Shown here one piece after another: positions 14,911-23,748 of a stretch of 64,000 nucleotides of DNA. The notes under the pieces were generated by a model, which saw only the letters and a list, made by a program, of their open reading frames with translations, searched no databases and was not told where the DNA came from. Positions within the stretch are counted from its first letter, which is position 1. Every line of letters begins with the position of its first letter. The stretch spans positions 1 to 64,000 of the forward strand of contig CADATZ010000001.1 of NCBI GenBank assembly GCA_902791025.1. The letters are read 5' to 3'. This stretch comes from an uncultured Chloroflexota bacterium. GTDB taxonomy: Bacteria; Chloroflexota; Anaerolineae; Anaerolineales; Anaerolineaceae. The position numbers and the translations under genes are program-made.

Positions 14911-15951
14911 ATGGCCGGGGAAGGTAATTATTCTCCTTATGTGATCATTGGAAAGCTTTCGCGGGATTTTATCCTCACTTCCTCTGGTGAAGATATCAAC
15001 GGCATTCCGGGAGGGCATTTACTATATACTGCAATCGGTATGACGCCTTGGGAAACCCATCCGGGGCTTGTCGCGCGTATTGGCAGGAGTTTTCCGGAAC
15101 AGTTTGTTGCCCAATTGGAGTCCTACCGATTCAGTGTTCGCGGAATCAAACGAATCAATGACGAGATTGAACAGCGGAATTTTATCTCATACTTTGATTC
15201 CGAAAGAGATCATGGCGTGGAAAATAATAAGGTTTACAGCGTTTTGACTCAATATTTCTCTGCTGGTAAGCCATTCCCAAGAGAACTGTTGGGGTATCAC
15301 TCGAAGCGGAAAACTGGTGACAGCCTGACCGAAAGGACTCCTGAAACTATATTGGTAAGAGATATCCCGCCGGAGTATATTGAGGCCCGATGCGTTCACT
15401 TGTGTCCAATGGATTTTCTCTCCCATAATCTGCTCCCACAAGCTTTTACCGGAACAGATAAGCGTACAGTTACCGTACAAGCCGGCAGAGGGTATATGCA
15501 GCCATTTTTTTTTGATGCTGTAAAATCACTTATAAGTGGGTTGACAGGATTTATTGTGAGGGAGAGTTACCTGAGAAATTTGTTCGTTGATCAATTCAGA
15601 ATCAATGAACTGTCGGATATGATGAAGATACTTCTGGATTATGGAGCCGAAAATATCGTTGTAAAAACAAATGAGCGAAAATATATTTTTATCAACAGGG
15701 CGGACAGACTAATTCAGAAGTTGGACCCTGAACCTTCAGAGACGTTTGAGAAGATCGGTGAACTTCCCTGTTTTTGTGGGGCTTATCTGGTCGGATTGAA
15801 TGAAACGTATGATTATCGGAAAGCTGTTGCATATGGTGCAGCGAGAGCTTCATTGTTGAAAAATGACATAAATCCTTATAATAATCTGCATGTTTTTGAT
15901 CATTTGGTTATGGAAAAAGCCAGAATCATGGAAAACCGAATCGAAGAATAG
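14911..15951 (+). CDS. PfkB/ribokinase-fold protein, probably catalytically inactive
   Basis: 346 residues with the ribokinase-family outline: an N-terminal substrate-binding part (YVIIGKLSRDF, GIPGGHLLYTAIG) and a C-terminal nucleotide-binding part ending FCGAYLVGLNETYDYRKAVAYGAARASL. In active members the segment before this reads GAGD, with Asp as catalytic base. Here it is GELPCFCG (residues 283-290), with Pro286 in the Asp position. The anion-hole glycines are also lost. I therefore expect no sugar-kinase activity and a possible binding role. The start lies 3 bases after the previous gene's stop. Confidence 0.72.
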   Translation: MAGEGNYSPYVIIGKLSRDFILTSSGEDINGIPGGHLLYTAIGMTPWETHPGLVARIGRSFPEQFVAQLESYRFSVRGIKRINDEIEQRNFISYFDSERDHGVENNKVYSVLTQYFSAGKPFPRELLGYHSKRKTGDSLTERTPETILVRDIPPEYIEARCVHLCPMDFLSHNLLPQAFTGTDKRTVTVQAGRGYMQPFFFDAVKSLISGLTGFIVRESYLRNLFVDQFRINELSDMMKILLDYGAENIVVKTNERKYIFINRADRLIQKLDPEPSETFEKIGELPCFCGAYLVGLNETYDYRKAVAYGAARASLLKNDINPYNNLHVFDHLVMEKARIMENRIEE

Positions 15952-15977
15952 TATAATTGAGAAAAGAAAGAGGAATT

Positions 15978-16190
15978 ATGTTTGGAAAAATCGTAAATTT
16001 CTTATTTGGTATGATAACCGGTGCTCTTCTTGGTTCTGTGGTCGTTTCTATGGTAACGCCAAAATCCGGAAAGGAAATACGGGACAATTTGAAAAATAGT
16101 TTTGATGAAATTGTGCTGGATTATGAATTGGGTAAACAGCAGAAACGTGAAGATCTCGAAGCGGAAATCAAGCGGAGATGGGGAGAATAA
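15978..16190 (+). CDS. YtxH-like small protein
   Basis: 70 residues: a membrane-type N-terminal helix (IVNFLFGMITGALLGSVVVSMVTP), the typical PKSGKEIRDNLKNS segment of the YtxH/gas-vesicle-like family, and a charged coiled tail. Start at 15978 is chosen because AGAGG lies upstream. Such proteins are linked to general stress responses in other bacteria; the exact role is unknown. It ends the plus-strand run and is followed by a strong terminator. Confidence 0.78.
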   Translation: MFGKIVNFLFGMITGALLGSVVVSMVTPKSGKEIRDNLKNSFDEIVLDYELGKQQKREDLEAEIKRRWGE

Positions 16191-16198
16191 CAAAAAAT

Positions 16199-16224
16199 CC
16201 GGAGAAAGAGCTCTCCGGTTTTTT
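16199..16224 (+). terminator. Rho-independent terminator (may act on both strands)
   Basis: Stem CCGGAGA/TCTCCGG (16199-16205, 16212-16218) with a T-run after it and an A-run before it. It lies between converging genes. Confidence 0.85.
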
Positions 16225-16236
16225 GTCAGGACTTTT

Positions 16237-17424
16237 TTATATGTTTCTGTAAAAATCTTCAAGTGCCTTTTGATGTCTTCCGAGGCAGATCAGATGGTGG
16301 TTTGCAATTGGGTTGGTGAGGAAATACTCATAGTGACTCAAAGAAACTTTGATTTGTGTTCGGCAGAGGTTCGGGTCACGTCTGTTTTCAAGAATCCTAC
16401 CTTCTGCGGCAAAGCAATTTGAAAGGTCATTCGATATCTTGAAAATTGTGAAATCATCTTCAGGTATTGAACCCGCAATCGCTGCACCAATACCTGATTC
16501 ATAATGAGTCGTCAGATCCATCTTATACGGCATATTTGCCGGAAGGGTGCAGTGTGCGAAAATCAATTCGTTCTTCTCTGTGTCAATTCGGTTCAGATTG
16601 CACATAAAGACCGGTTTTTGAGAGATTTCTCCAAGGATGATCATTGAGACCAGTGATGGCATATCGCCTTCACAGCCGGCATAAACTCCTTCCGCATTGA
16701 GTATTGCCAGTGCCAGACAGCCGGTGGTGTGCACGGTTGTCAGTAAATCAAAACACCGGACCGTAACAGCTGAAAGGTTATATTTTTCGACGATTCTTTT
16801 TACAGCGCCATAAACATTAAAGGATTTTTCCATCTCCTTTTTGTCATAACCAAGTGACAGCAGTTTTTCTGTCCATTCATTGGGAGTGTATCCGCCTGTT
16901 TGAATTTCGGTGAGAAGTTCTTCCATGGAAATATGAACCATTTCGATTCCCAGAAGATTACGGAAAGCTTCTTCGTCCGGTTCGCTGTCAATCAGCCATT
17001 CCGAAGATCCTCCAATTGTACCGATTCTCATCCCGTTCAGTTTTCTAAGAGTCTTTTCCGTACGGTACAGGCTGTTGATTCTTTCGGCTATTCTTTTCGC
17101 GTCTCCATGCAGAATTTCACCTCTGTATCCACGGTTTTTGAGGTAGGAGAGAATTTCCATGGATGCCGCAAGTGAGTTGCTTTCTCCACTGGCAAGCAGG
17201 TAACAGGGTTTTGAGGAGAATATTTCAAAATTTTCAAGGAAAATTCCTTCCGTTCCGCCTGTCATTATGAATATAACACAAAAATCAGATTGGGAAAAAT
17301 TGCTGATTTCGTTTTTTACCAGATGAAAACCTCCGGCGGATTCTATGTCAGAAAGAAAGGTTTTGGAATGATCTTGATTAATGGGTGTTATCGGACTTTT
17401 CAGTTCAACATAATTGATCTTCAT
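16237..17424 (-). CDS. L-fucose/arabinose isomerase-like protein
   Basis: 395 residues. The C-terminal half carries the features of the fucose isomerase-like family: VFMCNLNRID, FAHCTLPANMPY, HYESGIGAAIAG, FKISNDL and a final PIANHHLICLG. The N-terminal half has an isomerase-type Rossmann region (VIFIMTGGTEGIF, MRIGTIGGSSEWLID). Members interconvert aldoses and ketoses or act on related sugars; substrate unknown. The ribosome site GGAGTAATA precedes the ATG. It follows a 25-base gap after the 794-residue gene and could share its transcript. Confidence 0.8.
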   Translation of the reverse strand: MKINYVELKSPITPINQDHSKTFLSDIESAGGFHLVKNEISNFSQSDFCVIFIMTGGTEGIFLENFEIFSSKPCYLLASGESNSLAASMEILSYLKNRGYRGEILHGDAKRIAERINSLYRTEKTLRKLNGMRIGTIGGSSEWLIDSEPDEEAFRNLLGIEMVHISMEELLTEIQTGGYTPNEWTEKLLSLGYDKKEMEKSFNVYGAVKRIVEKYNLSAVTVRCFDLLTTVHTTGCLALAILNAEGVYAGCEGDMPSLVSMIILGEISQKPVFMCNLNRIDTEKNELIFAHCTLPANMPYKMDLTTHYESGIGAAIAGSIPEDDFTIFKISNDLSNCFAAEGRILENRRDPNLCRTQIKVSLSHYEYFLTNPIANHHLICLGRHQKALEDFYRNI

Positions 17425-17449
17425 TATTACTCCATTGTTTCGTCAATAA

Positions 17450-19834
17450 TTATGGCATGTTTCCAATATACAGCACATTATCATATGCCCATAATAAGCG
17501 GTTTTGTCCGGTTATTCCAAAACCGGTAGCGGTCGAGTATTGAGCCATGTTATCAAGAGACCGGTTTGGTACAATATATCTGATATAGTTTGATTTGACA
17601 GATAAATTCAAAACCGACTGCATTTTCGCATCCATAATGTATATAGAATTATCCGGTGAGTTATTTATAATTATTTTTTTGAAATTGTGGTTCGCCAGCT
17701 TTATATGGTTTCTGCCGTCAGGACTCTCGATTTCGGTTATCGTACCACAATTTGGCCTGTATCCTGTGTAATCACAGGTCAGCAGATTCCCGTCCTCTTT
17801 TAGGAAGAACGCATATTCTTTGAAGATTGAAAAATCTATAATATCAGATAGATACGGCGAATAAGAGCCATAATAATTCGATGGTTCGTAAATAAAACCA
17901 TCTGAATTGTTATAAAGGTATTCCCATACGGCAGAAGCCTGAGTGTCCAGTATATACATGGAATTATTAGCAAAGGTTATACCTTTGATGTCGAGTTTTC
18001 CGGCATTTGTCTTTTTTAGTTGGGCAGCCTGATTGCCTGCAAAACCTGAGCAGTATAAGACGTTAGCGTTAGCATCAACACCTGCAAGAACAAAACTGTG
18101 TGGATTTCCCGCTGGCAGCATTATAAAATCCAATAATGCTCCTACTTGTATTGTAGAATTTTCGTTGTTCAGGTCGGGGTAAACTCCAGGGGTACAGGTA
18201 AAATTATTATCAAGGGCAACTCCATTTCCACTATATGAGAATCGTAATACTGAGCCGCTTTTAGAATCAAGTGCATAGGTGTATTGTCCGGATGATAAAA
18301 TTTCCGTAAGGGTTAAACCCTGTGGCAGTTTGTTCTGATTTGCATAACTGTAGATTGCAGATATGCCGCCATTTATATGGTCAATCTGTGTCGTGGCTTC
18401 TTTTCGCATATCTTCAGCAGCGGGAGAAGTTCCATAACTTAGCGATTGCTCCGAATAGCTAAGAGCTTCCGTCCATAGTGATTCTTTATTGAAAGGATTA
18501 CTTTCTGACAGCGCTTTTTGTGCTGCGGTTACTGCAAGTGATAAATATTCACGGTGAAGTTGGTCTTTACTTCTGTCTGAATAGATAAAAAACAAAACTG
18601 AAACCACGATGATAGGAATCAGAAGTCCGCAGACTAATATTACAATAAACCTTTGGAGATTAAATTTCTCCTTTTTTTCTTTGATTTTTGTCGCCGGTTT
18701 TGTTTTTTCTTTTGATTTTTCTGCTTGCTTGTATCTTTCAGATTTGGGTTTATTATCGTGCTTTGAACCTGAAATTTCTGTAAAATCAAATGGCAGATCC
18801 TGAGATCCGGGAAGTTCAGCTTTGGATGTATCCGGATTTTCTTTTTCGATTTCCTGTGGTTCTGCTTCCTGACTTGGAAGTTCGTTTGTTTGTGTTTCAG
18901 ATTCCTTTTTCTTCATAGAGTCTGTTTTTGAATGCTCATCAGAAAATAAATCTGCTGTTTTCCTTTGACGCATGAGCGGTTTATCAGCAGTTCTTTCTGA
19001 TGATTGATCGTATTTTGAACCGGACTCATGTTTGGAAGATACATTTTTTGATGTTTTATTAAATTCGTTGATATCCGGATTTTCAAGCTGAATATTTGCT
19101 GTAATAGATGTTTTGTTTCTGAATGTAATATTGCCTTTACCAGTGCGCAATTGGATAACAGTAGCCTGAAGATCGCCGCCTGATCTGTCGAGAAGAAATC
19201 GTATTGCATTAAGTGGTGAATCACCTGCCACTTCCATGATAGCAGAATTTGTCCAATCCGACGGAACTTTTGGACATAAAAGAATAATATCTTCGGTGTG
19301 AATATCTGAGGTAAAAAAGCTTAATTCATTTTGCTGTAATTGAATAGGAAGGCACGCTTCATTGCTGAAATTCTGTACATTATCAGCGGAAATCACTGTT
19401 GAATGTACAGGTCCCGCATGTGAAAACATAATCGTGCGGTCGCGGATAACCGCTAAATTCATTGAAATTGAGGGGGGAATTTTGTTTTTATTTTCTTTTT
19501 TGATATAAGCAGAGAGTTTTTTCACTGCTTCATTTATTCCGGTTGTAATTGAGCCACGGGATGAAAAATATGTATTCGAAATAATATCAGCCCAGGTTTT
19601 TAATAGTCCGGTGTCTGTCTGTGCGCTGTAGGTAAACAATAATAGTACCAACACATCTGATTGTTTGCTTGAGTCAGATTTTTGAGGAGCTTTATAAAGA
19701 AACAGCCCCGGAAGTTCGCCAATATTACGACCTTCAGAAAGATTAAGCGGTAATATTGATATATCAAAAACTTGTTGTCGATTCTGCGGACGATTTCTGA
19801 ATATATTCTGAGTTGTTTCAAATGATAATTTCAT
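17450..19834 (-). CDS. Membrane protein: PP2C-like N-domain, linker, one TM, propeller-like C-domain
   Basis: 794 residues. Residues 1 to about 250 resemble a degenerate PP2C-type phosphatase domain (SITTGINEAVKKLSAYIKKE, SMNLAVIRDRTIMFSHAGPV) but lack the metal-binding Asp of DG and GD motifs. Residues about 260-395 are a Ser/Glu/Lys-rich disordered linker. A membrane helix (IVILVCGLLIPIIVVSVLFF) lies near 400-420. A helical stretch and a repeat-rich beta region follow, consistent with an extracytoplasmic propeller. This plan suggests signalling or sensing at the membrane. A TATAAT lies only 7 bases before the ATG with no ribosome site, so the mRNA may be leaderless. Confidence 0.65.
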   Translation of the reverse strand: MKLSFETTQNIFRNRPQNRQQVFDISILPLNLSEGRNIGELPGLFLYKAPQKSDSSKQSDVLVLLLFTYSAQTDTGLLKTWADIISNTYFSSRGSITTGINEAVKKLSAYIKKENKNKIPPSISMNLAVIRDRTIMFSHAGPVHSTVISADNVQNFSNEACLPIQLQQNELSFFTSDIHTEDIILLCPKVPSDWTNSAIMEVAGDSPLNAIRFLLDRSGGDLQATVIQLRTGKGNITFRNKTSITANIQLENPDINEFNKTSKNVSSKHESGSKYDQSSERTADKPLMRQRKTADLFSDEHSKTDSMKKKESETQTNELPSQEAEPQEIEKENPDTSKAELPGSQDLPFDFTEISGSKHDNKPKSERYKQAEKSKEKTKPATKIKEKKEKFNLQRFIVILVCGLLIPIIVVSVLFFIYSDRSKDQLHREYLSLAVTAAQKALSESNPFNKESLWTEALSYSEQSLSYGTSPAAEDMRKEATTQIDHINGGISAIYSYANQNKLPQGLTLTEILSSGQYTYALDSKSGSVLRFSYSGNGVALDNNFTCTPGVYPDLNNENSTIQVGALLDFIMLPAGNPHSFVLAGVDANANVLYCSGFAGNQAAQLKKTNAGKLDIKGITFANNSMYILDTQASAVWEYLYNNSDGFIYEPSNYYGSYSPYLSDIIDFSIFKEYAFFLKEDGNLLTCDYTGYRPNCGTITEIESPDGRNHIKLANHNFKKIIINNSPDNSIYIMDAKMQSVLNLSVKSNYIRYIVPNRSLDNMAQYSTATGFGITGQNRLLWAYDNVLYIGNMP

Positions 19835-19841
19835 AAGAAAA

Positions 19842-19870
19842 ATTATAGCAGAGAAAAGACAAAAGCGTCA
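19842..19870 (-). promoter_or_regulatory. Promoter giving a probably leaderless mRNA
   Basis: Minus strand TGACGC (19870-19865), 17-base spacer, TATAAT (19847-19842), then 7 bases to the ATG at 19834. Transcription would start at or next to the start codon. The -35 lies inside the hairpin at 19858-19888. Confidence 0.45.
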
Positions 19871-19888
19871 TATTATGACGCTTTTGTC
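19858..19888 (-). terminator. Terminator of ribonuclease Y gene
   Basis: Near-perfect 15-bp inverted repeat GACAAAAGCGTCATA around a single central base, with T-rich flanks on the minus strand. It lies 22 bases after the rny stop. Confidence 0.65.
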
Positions 19889-19909
19889 TTATAAAACTCG
19901 TTTGCTTTA

Positions 19910-21511
19910 TTATTTTGCATATTCTACTGCACGAGTCTCACGTATTACAGTAACCTTGATCTGTCCCGGGTACTGCATAGTTTCTTCAACCTGGTTTGCA
20001 ATATCTCTTGCCATTTGGTGAGCAGTATAATCATCAACTTCTTCAGGCGTGACGATTATTCTAACTTCACGACCGGCTTGGATAGCGTACGAATTTGTTA
20101 CACCCTTATGGGAATTTGCGATTTCCTCCAATGCACGCAGACGTTTGATGTATTGGTCGAGATCTTCACGGCGTGCACCGGGGCGGGCTCCGGATATAGC
20201 GTCAGCTGCTTCAACGATTACTGCTTCAACGGATTCCTGCTCAACTTCATGATGGTGGCTGGCGATAATGTTGACTGCTTTTGCATTTACGCCGTAACGT
20301 TTGGCAAATTCGGCACCAATCTTTGCGTGAGTGCCTTCTGTGTTGTGATCCATAGATTTGCCGAGGTCATGGAGCAATGCGCCTAACCGAGCCAATTCAA
20401 CATCAGCACCAAGTTCAGAGGCAATAACAGAAGCAAGCTTTGATGTCTCAATGGAGTGGTTAAGCTGATTCTGTCCGTATGACGTGCGATACTTCAAGCG
20501 TCCAAGCATTTTGATGATTTCAGGATGCAGACCAACAACACCTGCTTCATAGGTTGCCTGTTCACCTGCTTCTATGATCAGTCTGGAAACTTCTTTTTCT
20601 TCTTCGTTTAGAACTTTCTCAATATGGGCTGGATGGATCCTTCCATCCTGGATCAGGCGGTCCAGCGACCGGCGTGCAATTTCTCTGCGAATCGGATCAA
20701 AACAAGAGATCATGACAGCTTCCGGGGTGTCGTCAACTATGACATCAACACCGGCGGCCTGTTCGAATGCACGGATGTTTCGACCGTTTCGTCCGACGAT
20801 GCGTCCTTTCATTTCTTCGCCGGGCAGGTTGACTATTGAAGTTGTAATTTCGTTGACCTGATCGGAGGCAACACGTTGAATTGCTGTTGCAATTGTTTCA
20901 CGAGCCTTTTTATCGCCTTCTAATCGTGCTTCCTGTTCGATTTGGCGGATGATTCTGGCCATGTCACTGTGAGCTTCTTTTTCGACTTTGTCAAGAAGTT
21001 CCTGCTTTGCTTCTGCTACAGTCATATTGGACACACGCTGCAGCTCTTCCAGTTGTTTTGATGACATTTTTTCGATATCATTCTGCCGTTTGTCGAGAGT
21101 GCTCTGGCGTTTATTCAGGGTGTTTTCACGTTGTTCTATCTTTTCAACCCGGTGATCCAGATCGATTCGTTTCTTTTGAAGACGGTCATCTTCCCGGGTG
21201 AGTTCTCCCCGGCGTCTTTGAATTTCATTTTCTGCTTCTTTGAGAATATTGATTGCGTTGTCTTTTGCGTCAGACTCAATCAACTGTGCTTTTTCACGGC
21301 TGACAAGAATAATATTTTCGGCATCCTGCTGCTGTTCATGTATGAATTTTTCATTCATGGATTTTGCAAGGTAATTTGCCAAAAAGTATGCTGCTGCTGC
21401 GATGATAATTATCAATATGATAAAAAGCAAAACCGGAATGCCGGAAGGTCTTGGTGCCGGAGCCGCGATATCGGGTCTAACAGACAACAAAACAGAAACA
21501 AAATTTTCCAT
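19910..21511 (-). CDS. rny: Ribonuclease Y
   Basis: 533 residues with the full RNase Y plan: an N-terminal membrane helix (IPVLLFIILIIIIAAAAYFLA), a long coiled coil (about 40-200, rich in RREKRQ-type heptads), a KH domain (GEEMKGRIVGRNGRNIRAFEQ) and an HD domain with LGALLHDLGKSMDH. It is the membrane-bound endoribonuclease that starts mRNA turnover in many bacteria lacking RNase E. The start at 21511 is preferred because AGAGGA lies 9 bases upstream; the longer frame would need a TTG. recX lies just upstream. Confidence 0.95.
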   Translation of the reverse strand: MENFVSVLLSVRPDIAAPAPRPSGIPVLLFIILIIIIAAAAYFLANYLAKSMNEKFIHEQQQDAENIILVSREKAQLIESDAKDNAINILKEAENEIQRRRGELTREDDRLQKKRIDLDHRVEKIEQRENTLNKRQSTLDKRQNDIEKMSSKQLEELQRVSNMTVAEAKQELLDKVEKEAHSDMARIIRQIEQEARLEGDKKARETIATAIQRVASDQVNEITTSIVNLPGEEMKGRIVGRNGRNIRAFEQAAGVDVIVDDTPEAVMISCFDPIRREIARRSLDRLIQDGRIHPAHIEKVLNEEEKEVSRLIIEAGEQATYEAGVVGLHPEIIKMLGRLKYRTSYGQNQLNHSIETSKLASVIASELGADVELARLGALLHDLGKSMDHNTEGTHAKIGAEFAKRYGVNAKAVNIIASHHHEVEQESVEAVIVEAADAISGARPGARREDLDQYIKRLRALEEIANSHKGVTNSYAIQAGREVRIIVTPEEVDDYTAHQMARDIANQVEETMQYPGQIKVTVIRETRAVEYAK

Positions 21512-21536
21512 AAAAAACCGTCCTCTATACAAAAAT

Positions 21537-22172
21537 TCAATCCGTTGGCGTGTTGATTTGATCCCAAAGTTTCTGCGTTGTTTCTGAAATTACATCGAAA
21601 GAGTAACCTTTTCCGGCAAGATAGTTCCCCAATTTGTTTCTGAATTCAAATTTTGAAAGACCGTCATACCGATAGAGCCGTTTTTCTGCAATTTCCAACG
21701 CTGATTGATAGTCATCAACATTTTCAACGGCAGATTGAATCATTTCGTCTGAAATGCCTTTTTTACGGAGTTCATAAGTGAGCATTCTTCGGCTTCTTGG
21801 TTTAAGATACTGTCGATCTTCGACCCATTGTACCGCATATTCTTTATCATTCAGCAGACCATTCTCAGATAATTGTTCAAGCGTTTTTTCGATAAGATTT
21901 TCATCATATCCTGCTTTGCGAAGTTTTATCCTGGTTTCCTGAGAAGTCCTGGCTTTATAGGAGATAAAGTCTACCGCCTTTAGCATAACTTCATTTTTTT
22001 TATCCGTTGCGAGCAGTTCATTTATTTTTTCATCGGTTAACACCTGTCCGATTTCCAGCCATGCAGCAGTATCTCTGTATAAACCAAAAGCGAAATTTCC
22101 ATCCAAATAAACATTAATTCGCTTCGGGTTTTTTTTCTGCACGGCTAATCGGGTTATTTTGTTTCCGTTCAT
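21537..22172 (-). CDS. recX: Regulatory protein RecX
   Basis: 211 residues of three-helix RecX repeats: SYKARTSQETRIKLRKAGYDENLIEKTLEQL, LLNDKEYAVQWVEDRQYLKPRSRRMLTYELRKKGI and a C-terminal repeat. RecX limits RecA filament growth. The chosen start (MNGNKITRL, 22172) fits family alignments; an upstream in-frame extension to 22322 looks non-coding. A stem of AAACCG/CGGTTT followed by eight T lies just before the ATG, resembling a terminator or attenuator. recA is not nearby. The gene precedes rny by about 25 bases and may share its transcript. Confidence 0.9.
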   Translation of the reverse strand: MNGNKITRLAVQKKNPKRINVYLDGNFAFGLYRDTAAWLEIGQVLTDEKINELLATDKKNEVMLKAVDFISYKARTSQETRIKLRKAGYDENLIEKTLEQLSENGLLNDKEYAVQWVEDRQYLKPRSRRMLTYELRKKGISDEMIQSAVENVDDYQSALEIAEKRLYRYDGLSKFEFRNKLGNYLAGKGYSFDVISETTQKLWDQINTPTD

Positions 22173-22398
22173 AAAAAAAACCGCCCAAGACATAAAACGA
22201 CGGTTTACTAATTGAAATTGGTTTTTTCGGTTGTCACGACTTCTGTCGTGTATATACAATGCTAAGAAGGTTTCGCAGTGTATTATGTTTATCAGCAGTT
22301 TTGTCACCGCTGTTATCATCAATCAATAATCCGTAAACCGTCAAACGATTCAATCAATTATTTAGATTATACACCTTTTTCCCGATATTTAAAAAAAA

Positions 22399-23625
22399 TC
22401 ATTTTTTGTCACTGTATATAAAATTGGTATCTTCTTTACGTTGCTCTAATCTTTCCCAATCAATTGCACAACTGATAGATGCAAAAACAGAAAACAAGGT
22501 TATTGACTGAATTCTAAATGTATAAAAATAATGAAGCTGAGAATGATTGGCAAAAGCTAAATACCATACATACGGAGTCAGACCTACGAACAAAACCGGA
22601 AATAAGATGTTGTACCAATTCTTTTTGTGTCGGAAAACCATCAGTAATAACAAAATAAAGATAATAACCGCTGCGAAAATTGCGGGTTTATGTCCCTTGG
22701 CAAAAAAATAGGAATTGAAATTCAGATTTAGCATAAACTTTCTGTCAAGCGGGTACTGTTCGCTTCCATATACTCGGAATTGAGCTGTTTTTAAAGCATC
22801 CTCGAATACATTGGTTTTTAAAATCAGTGATCCGATAGCCCATTTTGAAATCCAGCACAAGCTGTATCCAAGACACCATGAAATTGAATGAGTGATGATC
22901 AATACCAACTGATTCAAAAATGTTGACTTCTCATTGTTGTGGTAATTCAGACATATGATGATAATAAGCGGTATACCCAGTGTTATCAGAGGTGCTGTAA
23001 GCAGATCGAAAAAGTTTGTGATCATTCCGACTGAGAGCAATAATAATGTCGTTTTGTGAGCTGTTTGAAAAAATGGAGAGTACAAAAGAACAAGAATTGT
23101 GAGGAAGAGAATAAAAAAAACAGAGAAATATTGCAGTGACTCACTGATAAATACAAAAAAGCAGGCAATTATCGAAACAGCAAATCCTGCTGCCGCAGCA
23201 GAATTTATTTTTCGCTGGATTCCGGAGAAGCAGAAACAAAAAGCTGTAATAAGCAGAAACATATTTATATATCTGATCTGCTGATAAGAGAATTGAGATA
23301 AAAACGGTCTCAGCGTGAGTAAATAGCCATTCCAGTATCTTGGATAACCATTATTGTCAAATGCCGCGTGTATCATATTATCATAAGCTTCTGAAATGCT
23401 GCAGGTGCGGATCATGATCTTATCCATGAAGTTGTCGAGAATCGCGCCATCTGCGCTGAATAATAGGTTCGGATAAGTTTCCTCTTTTTCCAGTTGATCT
23501 ATAGATTTTGAATATTGCGGTTCAAGCGCTGTATTTGGTATTTGATAAACGAATATCATTCCGAGAGAAAAAAACAATATCAGAAAAAAAACGCAGTAAA
23601 TATAATGAAAAAAAGCTCTTCTCAT
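22399..23625 (-). CDS. Polytopic membrane protein, unknown
   Basis: 408 residues with an N-terminal membrane anchor, an extracytoplasmic segment (to about residue 115) containing NNGYPRYWNGYLLTLRPF, then about nine more membrane segments. Start at 23625 is chosen because AAAGGA lies upstream. The layout recalls membrane proteins found near cell-surface polysaccharide genes, including glycosyltransferase-type folds with the active site in the first outer loop, but no catalytic motif can be named. It is divergent from the DUF1385 gene. Confidence 0.65.
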   Translation of the reverse strand: MRRAFFHYIYCVFFLILFFSLGMIFVYQIPNTALEPQYSKSIDQLEKEETYPNLLFSADGAILDNFMDKIMIRTCSISEAYDNMIHAAFDNNGYPRYWNGYLLTLRPFLSQFSYQQIRYINMFLLITAFCFCFSGIQRKINSAAAAGFAVSIIACFFVFISESLQYFSVFFILFLTILVLLYSPFFQTAHKTTLLLLSVGMITNFFDLLTAPLITLGIPLIIIICLNYHNNEKSTFLNQLVLIITHSISWCLGYSLCWISKWAIGSLILKTNVFEDALKTAQFRVYGSEQYPLDRKFMLNLNFNSYFFAKGHKPAIFAAVIIFILLLLMVFRHKKNWYNILFPVLFVGLTPYVWYLAFANHSQLHYFYTFRIQSITLFSVFASISCAIDWERLEQRKEDTNFIYSDKK

Positions 23626-23748
23626 AGTTTTCCTTTGTTTTTGCATTATACATGAAAATAAAAAATTTGTTAAAAATTTGTCAATTTCAATTTATTGATA
23701 TTTTTAAATCAGGATTTAGAATATAATGTTATCAGGAGTTAATTTATT

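Noticed and set aside
14911..15951. Active sugar kinase call
   Set aside because: The GAGD catalytic Asp is replaced by Pro, so an active kinase was not called.
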